From contig CAYOIT010000001.1 in the NCBI GenBank assembly GCA_964404035.1, forward strand, positions 18,050-82,049: a stretch of DNA of 64,000 nt, read 5' to 3'. A program made the position numbers and the translations under genes. Under the pieces are notes generated by a model, which saw only the letters and a program-made list of their open reading frames with translations, was not told where the DNA came from and searched no databases. Source of the stretch: CAMBRF01 sp964404035 (lineage in GTDB: Bacteria > Verrucomicrobiota > Kiritimatiellia > CAIKKV01 > CAITUY01). Position 1 is the first letter of the stretch. Every line of letters begins with the position of its first letter. Below are positions 8,575-17,363 of the stretch, piece by piece.

Positions 8575-9260
8575 ATGGCCTGCTGATGTTTCTGCTGTTT
8601 GCGGCCGTGGCCGGCGGGCTGGCCTGGTTGTCCTGGTACGCGGCCGAAAAACGCCGGAAGGCCCTGGCGGCCTGGGCTGAAGCTCACGGCTTGCGGTTCA
8701 CTGCGGGGCGCGAGCCAGGCTTTGATGACCGCTACCCGGGGTTCGAGAGTCTCCGCAAGGGTAGTGGTCGCTATGCGTACAATGTGATGCGCGGTCCCTG
8801 GAACGCGCGGGCGCTGCAGGCTTTCGACTATCACTACGAGACCCACACCACCGACTCAAAGGGACGGCGGCAGACCCAGCACCATCACTTCTCCGCGATC
8901 ATCCTGGACAGCCCGGACGTTCCGCTGAAGCCGCTGTTCATCCGTCCGGAGGGGTTGTTTGACAAAGTCACGGAGTTCTTCGGGTTCGACGACATCGATT
9001 TCGAGTCGGCCGAGTTCAGTCGCAAGTTTTACGTGAAGGCGCCTGACAGGAAGTGGGCCTACGACGTGATCCACCAGCGGGCCATGGAGTTCCTGCTGGC
9101 CCGGCCGGCGTTTACGATCCAGTTCGAACCCCGTTGTGTCCTGGTTTGCCGCAACGGCACCTGCGCACCGGAGGAGTTTGCGCAGGCGGTTGAGACCGCC
9201 GAGGGGATGCTTGACCGCCTGCCGGAATATGTGATCAAACAGCAGCAGGAGATGGGTTGA
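8571..9260 (+). CDS. Membrane-anchored protein of unknown function
   Basis: A 229-aa protein that starts with GTG, overlapping the stop of the Nudix gene by 4 bp. The first 22 residues form a hydrophobic anchor, followed by the basic 'AEKRRK'. The remainder is soluble, with 'YHYETHTTDSKGRRQTQHHHF' in the middle, a pattern I associate with small bacterial proteins encoded next to LemA but cannot name. No catalytic motif is visible. The gene abuts lemA, so the three genes from 8065 to 9811 form an operon. It may work with LemA at the inner membrane; that is inference from position only. Confidence 0.7.
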   Translation: MNGLLMFLLFAAVAGGLAWLSWYAAEKRRKALAAWAEAHGLRFTAGREPGFDDRYPGFESLRKGSGRYAYNVMRGPWNARALQAFDYHYETHTTDSKGRRQTQHHHFSAIILDSPDVPLKPLFIRPEGLFDKVTEFFGFDDIDFESAEFSRKFYVKAPDRKWAYDVIHQRAMEFLLARPAFTIQFEPRCVLVCRNGTCAPEEFAQAVETAEGMLDRLPEYVIKQQQEMG

Positions 9261-9262
9261 CG

Positions 9263-9811
9263 ATGATTGTCGTTCTGGGCCTGGCAGGTTTCATTTTGAT
9301 CTGGGTGGCGGTAACGTACAATATACTCGTACGTCTCCGGAACCATTGTCGTGAATCCTGGTCGGGGATCGACACCGAGCTTAAGCGGCGGTATGACCTG
9401 GTTCCAAACCTCGTTGAGACGGTGAAGGCCTATGCCCGTTACGAGCAGGAGACGCTGCTCCAGGTTGTGGCAGCGCGCAATCGGGCGCTGGCCTCGACGG
9501 GATCTCCGGACTCGCAGGCACGCGACGAGAATGCCCTGGTGGGCTCGCTCCGCCAGTTGTTTGCGGTGGCCGAACGTTATCCGGATCTTAAGGCCAACGA
9601 CAACTTCGTGAAATTACAGGGCGAACTGGTGAATACAGAGGATCGTATCCAGGCGGCCCGCCGGTTTTATAACGCCAATGTGCGGGATCTGAACACCCGG
9701 CTCGAGGTGTTTCCCTCCACGTTGATCGGGCGCCTGTTCGGGTTTCAGCGCGAGGAGTTCTTTGAGGTCGAGGATTGCGGCGTGCGGGCGCCCGTCCAGG
9801 TTCGCCTCTGA
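9263..9811 (+). CDS. lemA: LemA family protein
   Basis: An approximately 182-aa LemA protein. One N-terminal membrane helix is followed by 'YNILVRLRNHCRESWSGIDTELKRRYDLVPNLVETVKAYARYE' in pieces, the diagnostic first helix of the family. 'YPDLKANDNFVKLQGEL' and 'ARRFYNANVRDLN' come next, and 'GRLFGFQREEFFEVE' closes the four-helix domain. The ATG at 9263 is preceded by AGGAG 11 bases away; a TTG at 9257 overlapping the previous stop is an alternative start. LemA proteins are membrane-anchored helical proteins of uncertain function. Confidence 0.93.
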   Translation: MIVVLGLAGFILIWVAVTYNILVRLRNHCRESWSGIDTELKRRYDLVPNLVETVKAYARYEQETLLQVVAARNRALASTGSPDSQARDENALVGSLRQLFAVAERYPDLKANDNFVKLQGELVNTEDRIQAARRFYNANVRDLNTRLEVFPSTLIGRLFGFQREEFFEVEDCGVRAPVQVRL

Positions 9812-9916
9812 GTTCCTGCGGCGAAGGCGGGGAGACGTGCACGGTGGACCGTGCTGTGCAGCCCGACGAGGCTCGGAGACTTGTGTGAGGGTTACCAAGG
9901 AGAGGCGGAATGCAGA

Positions 9917-10414
9917 ATGTCTGAAACGGATTCCAGATGGTATGTGCTGCACGTGAAGCCGCGCTGCGAGAAGAAGATGGCGGAGTATTGTGTCGTGAAT
10001 GCCCTGACGCATGATCTGCCCCTGCGGGAGGAGACCAAGATCTACCAGCGGCGCCGGGTCACGGTCCACAAGCCTGTCTTCCCCGGCTACATCTTTGTGG
10101 CCTTTGATGCCGAGCAGAGACTCACCGTGTTGAAGAGTAATGCCGTCGTTCATATCCTGTCGGTGGTCAACCAGGAGCAGTTGATTCACGAACTGGCTCA
10201 GATCGACCAGGCGCTGTCGGTGGATCCCTCGCTGGATGCCTGCGCGGCATTCCAGGCCGGCAAACGTGTGCTGATCAGGAGCGGTCCGTTTCAGGGCCTG
10301 GAGGGTGTGGTCCAGATGGTACGGGGAAAAACGAAAGTGATCCTGAACGTGGAGATGATCGGCCGGGCGCTGGCCCTGGAAGTGCCTGTGGAGTTGCTGG
10401 AACCGGCGGAGTAG
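9917..10414 (+). CDS. NusG-family transcription factor (specialised paralogue)
   Basis: A 165-aa protein with an NGN domain starting 'RWYVLHVKPRCEKKMAEY' in pieces, the hallmark 'VHKPVFPGYIFV', and a C-terminal KOW-type segment (about 112-165) 'AGKRVLIRSGPFQGLEGVV'. It lacks any ribosomal-protein or secE neighbours, so it is probably not the housekeeping NusG. It is more likely a dedicated paralogue of the RfaH/LoaP/UpxY type. The start at 9917 is chosen where the NGN domain begins; the frame is open 22 codons upstream. It lies 28 bp ahead of nspC. Such paralogues often let RNA polymerase read long polysaccharide or natural-product operons, and one is present at 31-50 kb. Confidence 0.82.
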   Translation: MSETDSRWYVLHVKPRCEKKMAEYCVVNALTHDLPLREETKIYQRRRVTVHKPVFPGYIFVAFDAEQRLTVLKSNAVVHILSVVNQEQLIHELAQIDQALSVDPSLDACAAFQAGKRVLIRSGPFQGLEGVVQMVRGKTKVILNVEMIGRALALEVPVELLEPAE

Positions 10415-10442
10415 AACGCGGCGAGAGGCGGGACTAAGCATC

Positions 10443-11579
10443 GTGGATACAACAGTCATTGAAACCCCCTGTTACGTGGTGGATGAAGGCCGGCTTGAGG
10501 CGAACCTCAGGCGGCTGGATGAGGTCCAGACGCGCACCGGCTGCAAGATCCTGCTGGCCCTCAAGGGCTTCGCCATGTTCAGCACCTTTCCGCTGATCCG
10601 CCGGTATCTTCACGGCGCGGCGGCCAGTTCCTTGAGCGAGGCCCGTCTGGCGGCGGAAGAGTTCCAGCGCGAGGTCCATGTCTATGCCCCGGCCTATCGG
10701 CAGGATGAATTCCCTGAATTGATCCGTTGCGCCCATCACATGGTGTTCAACTCCTTCAACCAGTGGCGAACGTTCAAGCCCGCGATCGAACGTTCAGGCA
10801 AGCCCTTGCGCTGCGGCATGCGTATCAATCCCCAGCACTCGGAAGTCAAGGTGGCGTTGTACGATCCCTGCGCGGCGGGGTCGCGACTGGGGGTCACCCC
10901 CGATCAGTTTCGCGGACAGGATCTGTCCGGCCTGTCCGGCCTGCACTTTCACACGCTGTGCGAACTGAACTCCGATGCGCTGGAGCGGACGCTCGAGGCG
11001 GTGGAAGCCAAGTTCGGGTCCTACCTGGCGGCGATGCAATGGGTCAACTTCGGAGGCGGGCATCATATCACGCGGGCCGACTACGATGTCGACAGGCTTT
11101 GCCGGGTGATTCAGGGGTTCCGGCAGCGGCATCCCCATCTTGAGGTCTATCTGGAACCGGGCGAGGCGATCGCGCTTAACACCGGCGTCCTGGTGGCATC
11201 CGTGCTGGATATCGTGCACAACACCCTGGACATTGCCATTCTGGACACGTCGGCGGCGGCACACATGCCGGATGTGCTGGAAATGCCCTACCGGCCGGCG
11301 ATTGTGGGCGCGGGGATGCCCGGCGAGCTCAACTTCACCTATCGCCTGGGCGGGTTGACCTGCCTGGCGGGCGATGTGATCGGAGACTATTCCTTCGCCG
11401 AACGGCTGAAGGTTGGCGACAAGCTGGTGTTCCTGGACATGGCGCACTACACGATGGTGAAGAATAACACCTTCAACGGCGTGGGGTTGCCGTCGATCGC
11501 GCTCTACCAACCGGGAACGGGAGAAGTGCGGGTCGTGCGGAAGTTCGGTTACGAGGATTATCGCACCCGGTTGTCATAG
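10443..11579 (+). CDS. nspC: Carboxynorspermidine/carboxyspermidine decarboxylase
   Basis: A 378-aa PLP enzyme of the alanine-racemase-fold decarboxylases. The PLP lysine is at residue 41 in 'LLALKGFAMFS'. 'GLHFHTLCE', 'NFGGGHHITRADYD', 'YLEPGEA' and 'LGGLTCLAGDVIGDYSF' are characteristic of NspC and separate it from LysA. The enzyme removes CO2 from carboxynorspermidine or carboxyspermidine, the last step of the alternative spermidine pathway. Start is GTG at 10443. The partner dehydrogenase is not in the window. The aguA-aguB pair 3 kb downstream would supply the putrescine. Its 3' end overlaps the convergent rmuC by 6 bp. Confidence 0.93.
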   Translation: MDTTVIETPCYVVDEGRLEANLRRLDEVQTRTGCKILLALKGFAMFSTFPLIRRYLHGAAASSLSEARLAAEEFQREVHVYAPAYRQDEFPELIRCAHHMVFNSFNQWRTFKPAIERSGKPLRCGMRINPQHSEVKVALYDPCAAGSRLGVTPDQFRGQDLSGLSGLHFHTLCELNSDALERTLEAVEAKFGSYLAAMQWVNFGGGHHITRADYDVDRLCRVIQGFRQRHPHLEVYLEPGEAIALNTGVLVASVLDIVHNTLDIAILDTSAAAHMPDVLEMPYRPAIVGAGMPGELNFTYRLGGLTCLAGDVIGDYSFAERLKVGDKLVFLDMAHYTMVKNNTFNGVGLPSIALYQPGTGEVRVVRKFGYEDYRTRLS

Positions 11580-12902
11580 CCCGGGCGACGCGCTTTCTTC
11601 CTCCCCGTCCTCTTCCCGGGGCATCCCGCCGGGCGGCAGTTCGAGCACCGTGCCCCTCAGATCGGCGGGGAGCTGCTCAACCTGGCGCAGCTTGCGTTCC
11701 ATGACCCTGGTGCGTACGGCGGTCTGCTCCAGTGTGTTTGAGGCGGCCCCGAGTTGCTTCTGGACCTTGTCCAGAACTTCGCCGAACTTGCCGAACTCCG
11801 TCTTGACGGCCGCCAGCACCTGCCACACTTCGCTGGAACGCTTCTCAATTGCCAGCGTGTGAAAGCCGATACGCAGACTGTTCAGGATGGCCGAAAGGGT
11901 GGTCGGCCCCGTGGGCACCACGTGGTACTTCTGCTGCAGGCGGTCGTGAATGCCCGGCTGCCGCAAGACCTCGGCATAGAGCCCTTCGGTGGGGAGGAAC
12001 AAGAGGGCGAAATCGGTGGTACGCGGCGGATTGAGGTATTTGTCATGGATATCCTTCGCGCATTTCTCGACGACGGCGATCAAGCCCGCCGTGGCTTTCC
12101 TGACTCCCTCCGCATCACCCTGTTGAGAGGCCTCCACCAGGCGCTCGTAGTCTTCCTTGGGAAATTTCGAGTCGATCGGCAGCCAGACGGGTTCCCCGCT
12201 GCCGTCCTTCGGGCCGGGCAGTCTGACGGCGAACTCGACCTGTTCCGCGCCCGGCTTGGGGTGAAACTTGGCCTCGTACTGGTCCGGGGTCAGCACCTGT
12301 TCCAGAATGGCCGCCAACTGGTACTCTCCCCAGGTGCCCCGCTCCTTGACGTTCGTCAGCACCCGTTTGAGGTCGCCGACCCCGGTGGCCAATTTCTGCA
12401 TCTCACCCAGTCCGCGCTGAACGGCTTCCAGGCGCTCGCTGACGAGCTTGAACGATTCACCAAGCCGTTTCTCCAGCGTGTTATGCAGCTTCTCGTCCAC
12501 CGTCTGGCGCATCTGCTCCAGCTTGCGTTCATTGGTCTCCTGGATCTGGCGGAGTTGCCCGTCAACTCTGTCCCGCAGGGTCTCGCTGGCCTTGAGATGC
12601 GAGGTTTCTAGGCGGGTGAGGGCGGCCACCACGTCGCCCAGCCGCTGCGCCTGCTGATCACCGAGTTTGGAGAGAACGTTCACCACCGACTCCGAGGCGT
12701 CCTTCTGGGATCTGGCCACCTCTTCCCGGAGGCTGCGGGCCTCACGCGAACCCTCGTCGCGGCTGAGGCGCAGTTCCTCCCGAAGGATCTGGTCGGCAGG
12801 CGGCCGGGCGGCGGAGACTCTCCGGCTCAGGAGCAAACCGATCACCAGCAGCACCACCAGAACGGCCGATACGATGAGCACCGGCAGAAGACTCTCCATC
12901 AT
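11574..12902 (-). CDS. rmuC: RmuC-type DNA recombination protein
   Basis: A 442-aa RmuC protein. It has an N-terminal membrane helix ('VLIVSAVLVVLLVIGLLL'), then a long coiled coil (about residues 40-180), then the RmuC nuclease-like domain with 'LTNVKERGTWGEYQL', 'LPIDSKFPKEDYERL' and 'FLPTEGLYAEVL'. RmuC limits inversions and rearrangements at short repeats in E. coli. The ATG at 12902 is preceded by AAGGAGG at good spacing, better than the GTG three codons upstream. It is convergent with nspC. Confidence 0.93.
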   Translation of the reverse strand: MMESLLPVLIVSAVLVVLLVIGLLLSRRVSAARPPADQILREELRLSRDEGSREARSLREEVARSQKDASESVVNVLSKLGDQQAQRLGDVVAALTRLETSHLKASETLRDRVDGQLRQIQETNERKLEQMRQTVDEKLHNTLEKRLGESFKLVSERLEAVQRGLGEMQKLATGVGDLKRVLTNVKERGTWGEYQLAAILEQVLTPDQYEAKFHPKPGAEQVEFAVRLPGPKDGSGEPVWLPIDSKFPKEDYERLVEASQQGDAEGVRKATAGLIAVVEKCAKDIHDKYLNPPRTTDFALLFLPTEGLYAEVLRQPGIHDRLQQKYHVVPTGPTTLSAILNSLRIGFHTLAIEKRSSEVWQVLAAVKTEFGKFGEVLDKVQKQLGAASNTLEQTAVRTRVMERKLRQVEQLPADLRGTVLELPPGGMPREEDGEEESASPGL

Positions 12903-13185
12903 GGCTGACACCCTCCTTCCGCGGCATCTTCACACCTAGGCGGCAAGGATCGCAAGCGGTAATCGCCCCTTGAAAACATTAACAATTTGCTGGACATGAT
13001 TCGATCACGGGGATAAGCTGCGAAAAGGTTGGTACTCGAACAGTAGAGGCGACATGCAGCGGAATAACCGAATTGCCTGCCCCCCATTTTCGATCGTCCT
13101 TCCTGTGGGTCATAAGGTTGACCCCTTTCCAAAGAGGGTCCGGAAAGTAGCAAGTGGATCCAACGAACAGTTAGGAGATCGTGAG

Positions 13186-13575
13186 ATGGGCAAGAAGTTG
13201 TATGTCGGGAATTTGAGTTTCAGCGTGACGAATGACGGGTTGGCGCAAATCTTTGCGGCGCATGGAACAGTGGAGAGCGCTGAAGTGATCATTGACCGGA
13301 TGACCGGCCGCGCGAAAGGGTTCGGATTCGTCGAGATGGGCAATGATCAGGAAGCCCAGGCGGCGATCGCCGCGTTGAACGGCCAGGAAGTGGAAGGCCG
13401 CGCGTTGGTTGTCAACGAAGCCCGTCCGAAAGAGCCCCGCGTTGGCGGTGGTGGCGGCGGCGGTGGTGGGTTCGGCGGCGACCGTGGCGGATTCGGCGGT
13501 GGCGGAGGCCGTGGTGGCGATCGTGGCGGTGGCCGCGGTGGCGACCGTGGCGGACGTTCCTCGTTTCGCCGGTAG
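13186..13575 (+). CDS. RRM-type RNA-binding protein with Gly-rich tail
   Basis: A 129-aa protein with one RNA-recognition motif: RNP2 'LYVGNLSF' at about 5-12 and RNP1 'KGFGFVEM' at 44-51. A tail from residue 85 of Gly, Arg, Asp and Phe (RGG-like) follows. It is the usual bacterial glycine-rich RRM protein, often cold- or stress-induced. AGGAG lies 9 bases ahead of the ATG at 13186. About 280 bp separate it from the divergent rmuC, leaving room for a long leader. A strong terminator follows at 13602. Confidence 0.93.
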   Translation: MGKKLYVGNLSFSVTNDGLAQIFAAHGTVESAEVIIDRMTGRAKGFGFVEMGNDQEAQAAIAALNGQEVEGRALVVNEARPKEPRVGGGGGGGGGFGGDRGGFGGGGGRGGDRGGGRGGDRGGRSSFRR

Positions 13576-13601
13576 TCCGTTTCAAGTTTCCAAGACTTGA
13601 T

Positions 13602-13644
13602 AAGGGCCGATGGGTGCACTGCGCCTGTCGGCCTTTTGTTTTTT
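13602..13644 (+). terminator. Intrinsic terminator after the RRM gene
   Basis: A hairpin with arms GGGCCGA and TCGGCC around a 16-base GC-rich loop region is followed by CTTTTGTTTTTT. It lies 27 bp after the RRM stop and just ahead of the next gene's ribosome site. It is the clearest intrinsic terminator in the window. Confidence 0.85.
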
Positions 13645-13655
13645 GCAGGAGAGGG

Positions 13656-14447
13656 ATGAACCGAAATGCGGCGATGACCAGCGAAGAGATTCAGGCGCGA
13701 CTCCGGCAGGTGGCCGATCCCCGTGATGCGATCGCGCTGCAATCGTATTTCAAGACCGGGCCGGGCGGCTATGGCGAGGGCGATATCTTTATCGGCGTCA
13801 AAGTGCCCAAGGTCCGCAAGCTGGTCAAGGAGGTCTGGCGGGAGGATGAGTCGGTGGTCCGGCAGCTGTTGGCCTCGGCCGTCCATGAGGATCGGTTTCT
13901 GGCGCTGATGATGCTGGTGCGCCAATTCGAGAAAGGCTCGGACGCCGACCGTGCGCGCATCTTCCACCTCTATCTGTCCAGTACCGACCGGATCAACAAC
14001 TGGGACCTGGTGGATCTTTCGGCACCGGGTATTGTCGGCGGCTACCTGGTGGATAAGTCCAGGCGCCCTTTATACCGCCTGGCAGAGTCGAAGTCGCTGT
14101 GGGAACGGCGCATCGCGATCCTGGCGACCTTCGCCTTCATTCGGACCGGTGACTTCGCCGATGCCCTGGCCATCGGCGACCGGTTGTTGCCTGACCGGGA
14201 GGACCTGATTCACAAGGCGGTGGGCTGGATGTTGCGCGAAATCGGGAAACGGGATGTTACGGTGCTGGAAGCGTTCCTGAAACCGCGCCTTTCCCGGATG
14301 CCCCGCACGATGCTGCGCTACGCCATCGAACGATTTCCGGAAGCCAAGCGGCAGTGGTATCTTCGCGGTGCGGGCGCTACCCCGGACGGGGGTGGCTCAA
14401 GTGGCGGTCAGACGGGGTCGCGAAAGCGCTTGGTCAGATCGGCATAG
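13656..14447 (+). CDS. AlkD-like DNA alkylation repair protein
   Basis: A 263-aa HEAT-like-repeat DNA glycosylase. 'RINNWDLVDLSAPGIVG' carries the W-x3-D pair that matches the catalytic Trp and Asp of Bacillus AlkD, and 'LWERRIAIL' supplies the expected Arg. 'FIGVKVPKVRKL' and 'HKAVGWMLREIGKRD' are family signatures. The enzyme excises N3- and N7-alkylated bases without flipping them. GGAGAGGG precedes the ATG at 13656. The last 26 residues are low-complexity (Gly, Ser, Arg), and the gene end overlaps the convergent aguB end by 40 bp, so the tail may be an extension caused by a lost stop. Confidence 0.9.
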   Translation: MNRNAAMTSEEIQARLRQVADPRDAIALQSYFKTGPGGYGEGDIFIGVKVPKVRKLVKEVWREDESVVRQLLASAVHEDRFLALMMLVRQFEKGSDADRARIFHLYLSSTDRINNWDLVDLSAPGIVGGYLVDKSRRPLYRLAESKSLWERRIAILATFAFIRTGDFADALAIGDRLLPDREDLIHKAVGWMLREIGKRDVTVLEAFLKPRLSRMPRTMLRYAIERFPEAKRQWYLRGAGATPDGGGSSGGQTGSRKRLVRSA

Positions 14448-15289
14448 GCGTCGATCCGGCGGTCACGGAGAAAGGGCCAGATGCGGCGGACCTCTTCAAC
14501 GCGCTGCAGGTTCAGATCGACCAACAGCGTTTCGTCCCGATCATGGCCGGCTTGTGCCAGGAACTCGCCCTGCGGGCCGGCCGCGAACGTGTGGCCCCAG
14601 AACTGGATACCGCCTTTGCCCGCGGGAGAGGCCTCGAGTCCGACCCGGTTAACGCTCAACACCGGCAGGCCATTGGCCACGGCATGCGCGCGCTGGATGG
14701 TGACCCAGGCGTCGAGTTGCCGCTCCTTTTCAGTCTCACTATCGGTCGGCTCCCAGCCGATGGCCGTCGGGTAGATCAACAGATCGGCGCCGTCTAGCGC
14801 CATCAGCCGGGCGGCTTCAGGGTACCATTGATCCCAGCAGACCAGCACCCCGAGCCTGCCGAGAGAGGTTGGGATTGCCTGGAAGCCCAGATCTCCCGGG
14901 CTGAAATAGAACTTCTCGTAGTAGGCCGGGTCGTCGGGAATGTGCATCTTCCGGTATTTTCCGGCGATGGTGCCGTCTTTCTCGAAAACCACGGCGGTAT
15001 TATGGTAGAGGCCTGCCGCGCGGCGTTCGAAAAACGACCCGACCAGCACCACTCCATGTTGGCGGGCGGCCGCGGCAAAAGTGTCCGTGAGCGGCCCCGG
15101 GATCGATTCAGCCAGGGCGCACAGGCCCGGATCCTCAACCTGGCAGAAGTAAAGGGACGTGTGCAACTCGGAGAGGACCACCAGGGTGGCGCCGGCCCGG
15201 GCGGCCGCCCCGATGGCCGCCACGCTTCGGGACACGTTGGTCTGCCGGTCGGACGAGAACGCCTGCTGAATGAGCGCCGCCTTGATCAT
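14408..15289 (-). CDS. aguB: N-carbamoylputrescine amidase
   Basis: A 293-aa nitrilase-superfamily amidase. The catalytic triad is visible: Glu41 in 'LSELHTSLYF', Lys114 in 'KYRKMHIPDD', and Cys151 in 'LVCWDQWYPEAA'. These contexts, and 'SVNRVG', are typical of AguB rather than other nitrilases. It hydrolyses N-carbamoylputrescine to putrescine, CO2 and ammonia. Start at 15289, two bases after the stop of aguA, so the two are translationally close. GGAG lies 13 bases upstream. Confidence 0.95.
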   Translation of the reverse strand: MIKAALIQQAFSSDRQTNVSRSVAAIGAAARAGATLVVLSELHTSLYFCQVEDPGLCALAESIPGPLTDTFAAAARQHGVVLVGSFFERRAAGLYHNTAVVFEKDGTIAGKYRKMHIPDDPAYYEKFYFSPGDLGFQAIPTSLGRLGVLVCWDQWYPEAARLMALDGADLLIYPTAIGWEPTDSETEKERQLDAWVTIQRAHAVANGLPVLSVNRVGLEASPAGKGGIQFWGHTFAAGPQGEFLAQAGHDRDETLLVDLNLQRVEEVRRIWPFLRDRRIDAYADLTKRFRDPV

Positions 15290-15291
15290 GC

Positions 15292-16320
15292 TCACGCCAA
15301 AGCTCCTTTGGGAATCTGCATCGTTACGCAATGCAAGGAACCATGCTGGAGAATGAGGGTCGAACAGTCAATGCCGATGATCTTGCGCCCGGGAAACGCG
15401 CGTCCGATGGTGTCCAGGGCGGCGGCATCGCGCGGGTCGTCGTAGGTGGGGACCAGAACCCCGCCGTTCAGGATCAGGAAATTGGCATAGGAGGCGGGCA
15501 GACGATACCCGTCCGGGTCGTGCTTGGCTCCCGGCCAGGGCAGGGGCAGAAGCCGGTACGGCTGACCCTCGACTGTTCGCAGGGCGGCCAGCTCTTCTGC
15601 CATGGCCGTGAGCGAGTGGAAATGCTCATCGCCCGGGTCATCACAGGACTGGTAGAGAATTGTGTCATGCGGGGCGAACCGGGCCAGCATATCGATATGC
15701 CCGTCCGTATCGTCCCCGGCCAGATACCCGTTCTTGAGCCAGAGCACCCGCTTGACGCCCAGGAAACGCTGGAGGGTCTGCTCAATGTCCGGGAGGCCCA
15801 GGTGACCGTTTCGATTGGGATTGGCCAGGCACGATTGGGTGGTGAGAAGGGTGCCACGCCCGTCGCTCTCGATGCCGCCACCTTCGAGAACAAAATGGAT
15901 GGCCCGCAGGTGAGTGCTGCCAAATACCCCGTGTTCCTTGAGTTCGAGGGAGATTCGATTGTCGAGATCCGCCTTGAACTTTCCGCCCCAGCCGGTGAAC
16001 TGGAAATCGAGCAAGACGGGCCGGTTCTTCTCGATGACGGTGATGGGGCCGAAGTCGCGCGCCCAGGTATCGTTGGAGGGGATGGAGAACGTGTCGATGC
16101 GGGAAAGCACGGCGCCATCCTGCTTGAGGTGCCGGCGTGTTTCATCGGGGGCGGAGGTGACGAGAATCACGCGCGCCAGACGGCTGGCTTCCGAGATGAT
16201 CCGGACGAACGTGGCCTGGCTTTGTGCCAAATAGGGATTCCAGTCGGTGCTGGCATGCGGCCAGGCCATCAGGACGCCGTCCTGTTCCTCCCACTCAGCG
16301 GGTAGCCTAAGATCATTCAT
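15292..16320 (-). CDS. aguA: Agmatine deiminase
   Basis: A 342-aa enzyme of the guanidino-group-modifying family. 'LPAEWEEQDGVLMAWPH' at the N-terminus, 'NDTWARDFGPI', 'FVLEGGGIESDG' and the catalytic Cys331 in 'HGSLHCVTMQIP' are diagnostic. It converts agmatine to N-carbamoylputrescine, which AguB then cleaves. The ATG at 16320 is where similarity begins; the frame is open 13 codons upstream. It forms an operon with aguB. Together with nspC this marks a plant-like arginine-agmatine route to putrescine feeding the carboxyspermidine pathway. Confidence 0.95.
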   Translation of the reverse strand: MNDLRLPAEWEEQDGVLMAWPHASTDWNPYLAQSQATFVRIISEASRLARVILVTSAPDETRRHLKQDGAVLSRIDTFSIPSNDTWARDFGPITVIEKNRPVLLDFQFTGWGGKFKADLDNRISLELKEHGVFGSTHLRAIHFVLEGGGIESDGRGTLLTTQSCLANPNRNGHLGLPDIEQTLQRFLGVKRVLWLKNGYLAGDDTDGHIDMLARFAPHDTILYQSCDDPGDEHFHSLTAMAEELAALRTVEGQPYRLLPLPWPGAKHDPDGYRLPASYANFLILNGGVLVPTYDDPRDAAALDTIGRAFPGRKIIGIDCSTLILQHGSLHCVTMQIPKGALA

Positions 16321-16452
16321 CGTGGCGGCAAGATAACGGGTTGGGAGGGGAAGCGTCAAGCGACTCGCGTATTGTGCGCCGGCGCCGGCCGGGTCGCAAA
16401 ATATTGCTTTTCGCCGCCTTTGCCTTTAGCATCCGCCACAAAAAGGAGCGTT

Positions 16453-17310
16453 ATGGCAGTACCCTTTCGTGTCGACCTTTCGAATGAAGTGGTGGTGGTG
16501 ACGGGCGGCGGCGGCATTCTGTGCGGTAGCATGGCCAAGGCGTTTGCGGAATGCGGCGCCCGCGTGGTGGTGGCCGACTTGCGGCAGGAAGCGGCAGACA
16601 AAGTCGCCTCCGAGATCCGGGCGCAGGGCGGAAGAGCCATGGGCGTGGCGTGTAATGTGCTGGAAAAAGCCAGCCTGGAACAAGCTAATGCGCTCATCGA
16701 AAAGGAGTTTGGTCCGGTCACCCTGCTTCTGAATGGCGCCGGTGGGAACCATCCCAAGGGGACCACGACAAAGGAATATCTCTTCCCCGATGACCTCAAG
16801 CAGGCCGTCGAGGGCGTGACGACGTTCTACGATCTGGACCCGAAGGGCGTAGAGTTCGTGTTCAATCTCAATTTCCTGGGCACCCTCCTGCCCACGCAGG
16901 TGTTTACGAAGGCCATGGCCAGGGCGGGGCGGGGGACGGTGATCAACATCTCGTCCATGAATGCCTTCACGCCGTTGACCAAGATTCCGGCCTACAGCGG
17001 CGCCAAGGCGGCGGTCAGCAACTTCACGCAGTGGCTGGCCGTGCATTTTTCAAAAGTTGGGGTGAGGGTGAACGCCATTGCTCCGGGATTCTTCCTAACG
17101 GATCAAAACCGGGGTCTGCTGACCAAGCCGGACGGGTCGCTGACGTCGCGGGGCAACACCATTATCGCGCACACGCCGATGGGCAAGTTCGGGGAACCGG
17201 ACGATCTGATTGGCGCGCTGCTGTGGTTGGCCGACTCCAAGGCGGCGGGCTTTGTGACCGGCACGGTCATTCCGGTGGACGGCGGCTTCAGCGCCTTCAG
17301 CGGTGTCTAG
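16453..17310 (+). CDS. SDR oxidoreductase, mannonate (fructuronate) reductase type
   Basis: A 285-aa short-chain dehydrogenase. The cofactor loop is 'VVTGGGGILCGSMAKAF', then 'LLNGAGGNHPKGTT', the catalytic Ser in 'INISSMNAF', and 'YSGAK' (YxxxK). 'NAIAPGFFLTDQNR' and 'VDGGFSAFSGV' at the end are features of the SDR group usually annotated as D-mannonate oxidoreductase. A perfect AAAAGGAG precedes the ATG at 16453. It is followed at 53 bp by gnd and then by the PPi-type phosphofructokinase, suggesting sugar-acid catabolism into the central pathway. Confidence 0.85.
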   Translation: MAVPFRVDLSNEVVVVTGGGGILCGSMAKAFAECGARVVVADLRQEAADKVASEIRAQGGRAMGVACNVLEKASLEQANALIEKEFGPVTLLLNGAGGNHPKGTTTKEYLFPDDLKQAVEGVTTFYDLDPKGVEFVFNLNFLGTLLPTQVFTKAMARAGRGTVINISSMNAFTPLTKIPAYSGAKAAVSNFTQWLAVHFSKVGVRVNAIAPGFFLTDQNRGLLTKPDGSLTSRGNTIIAHTPMGKFGEPDDLIGALLWLADSKAAGFVTGTVIPVDGGFSAFSGV

Positions 17311-17363
17311 ACGGCAGCCAGGGCAACAAGACAAGCGGGAAACAGCGAAAGAAGAGGATCACT

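Noticed and set aside
13441..13566. Gly-Arg-rich coding repeats that could be mistaken for a separate repeat element
   Set aside because: They encode the RGG-like tail of the RRM protein.
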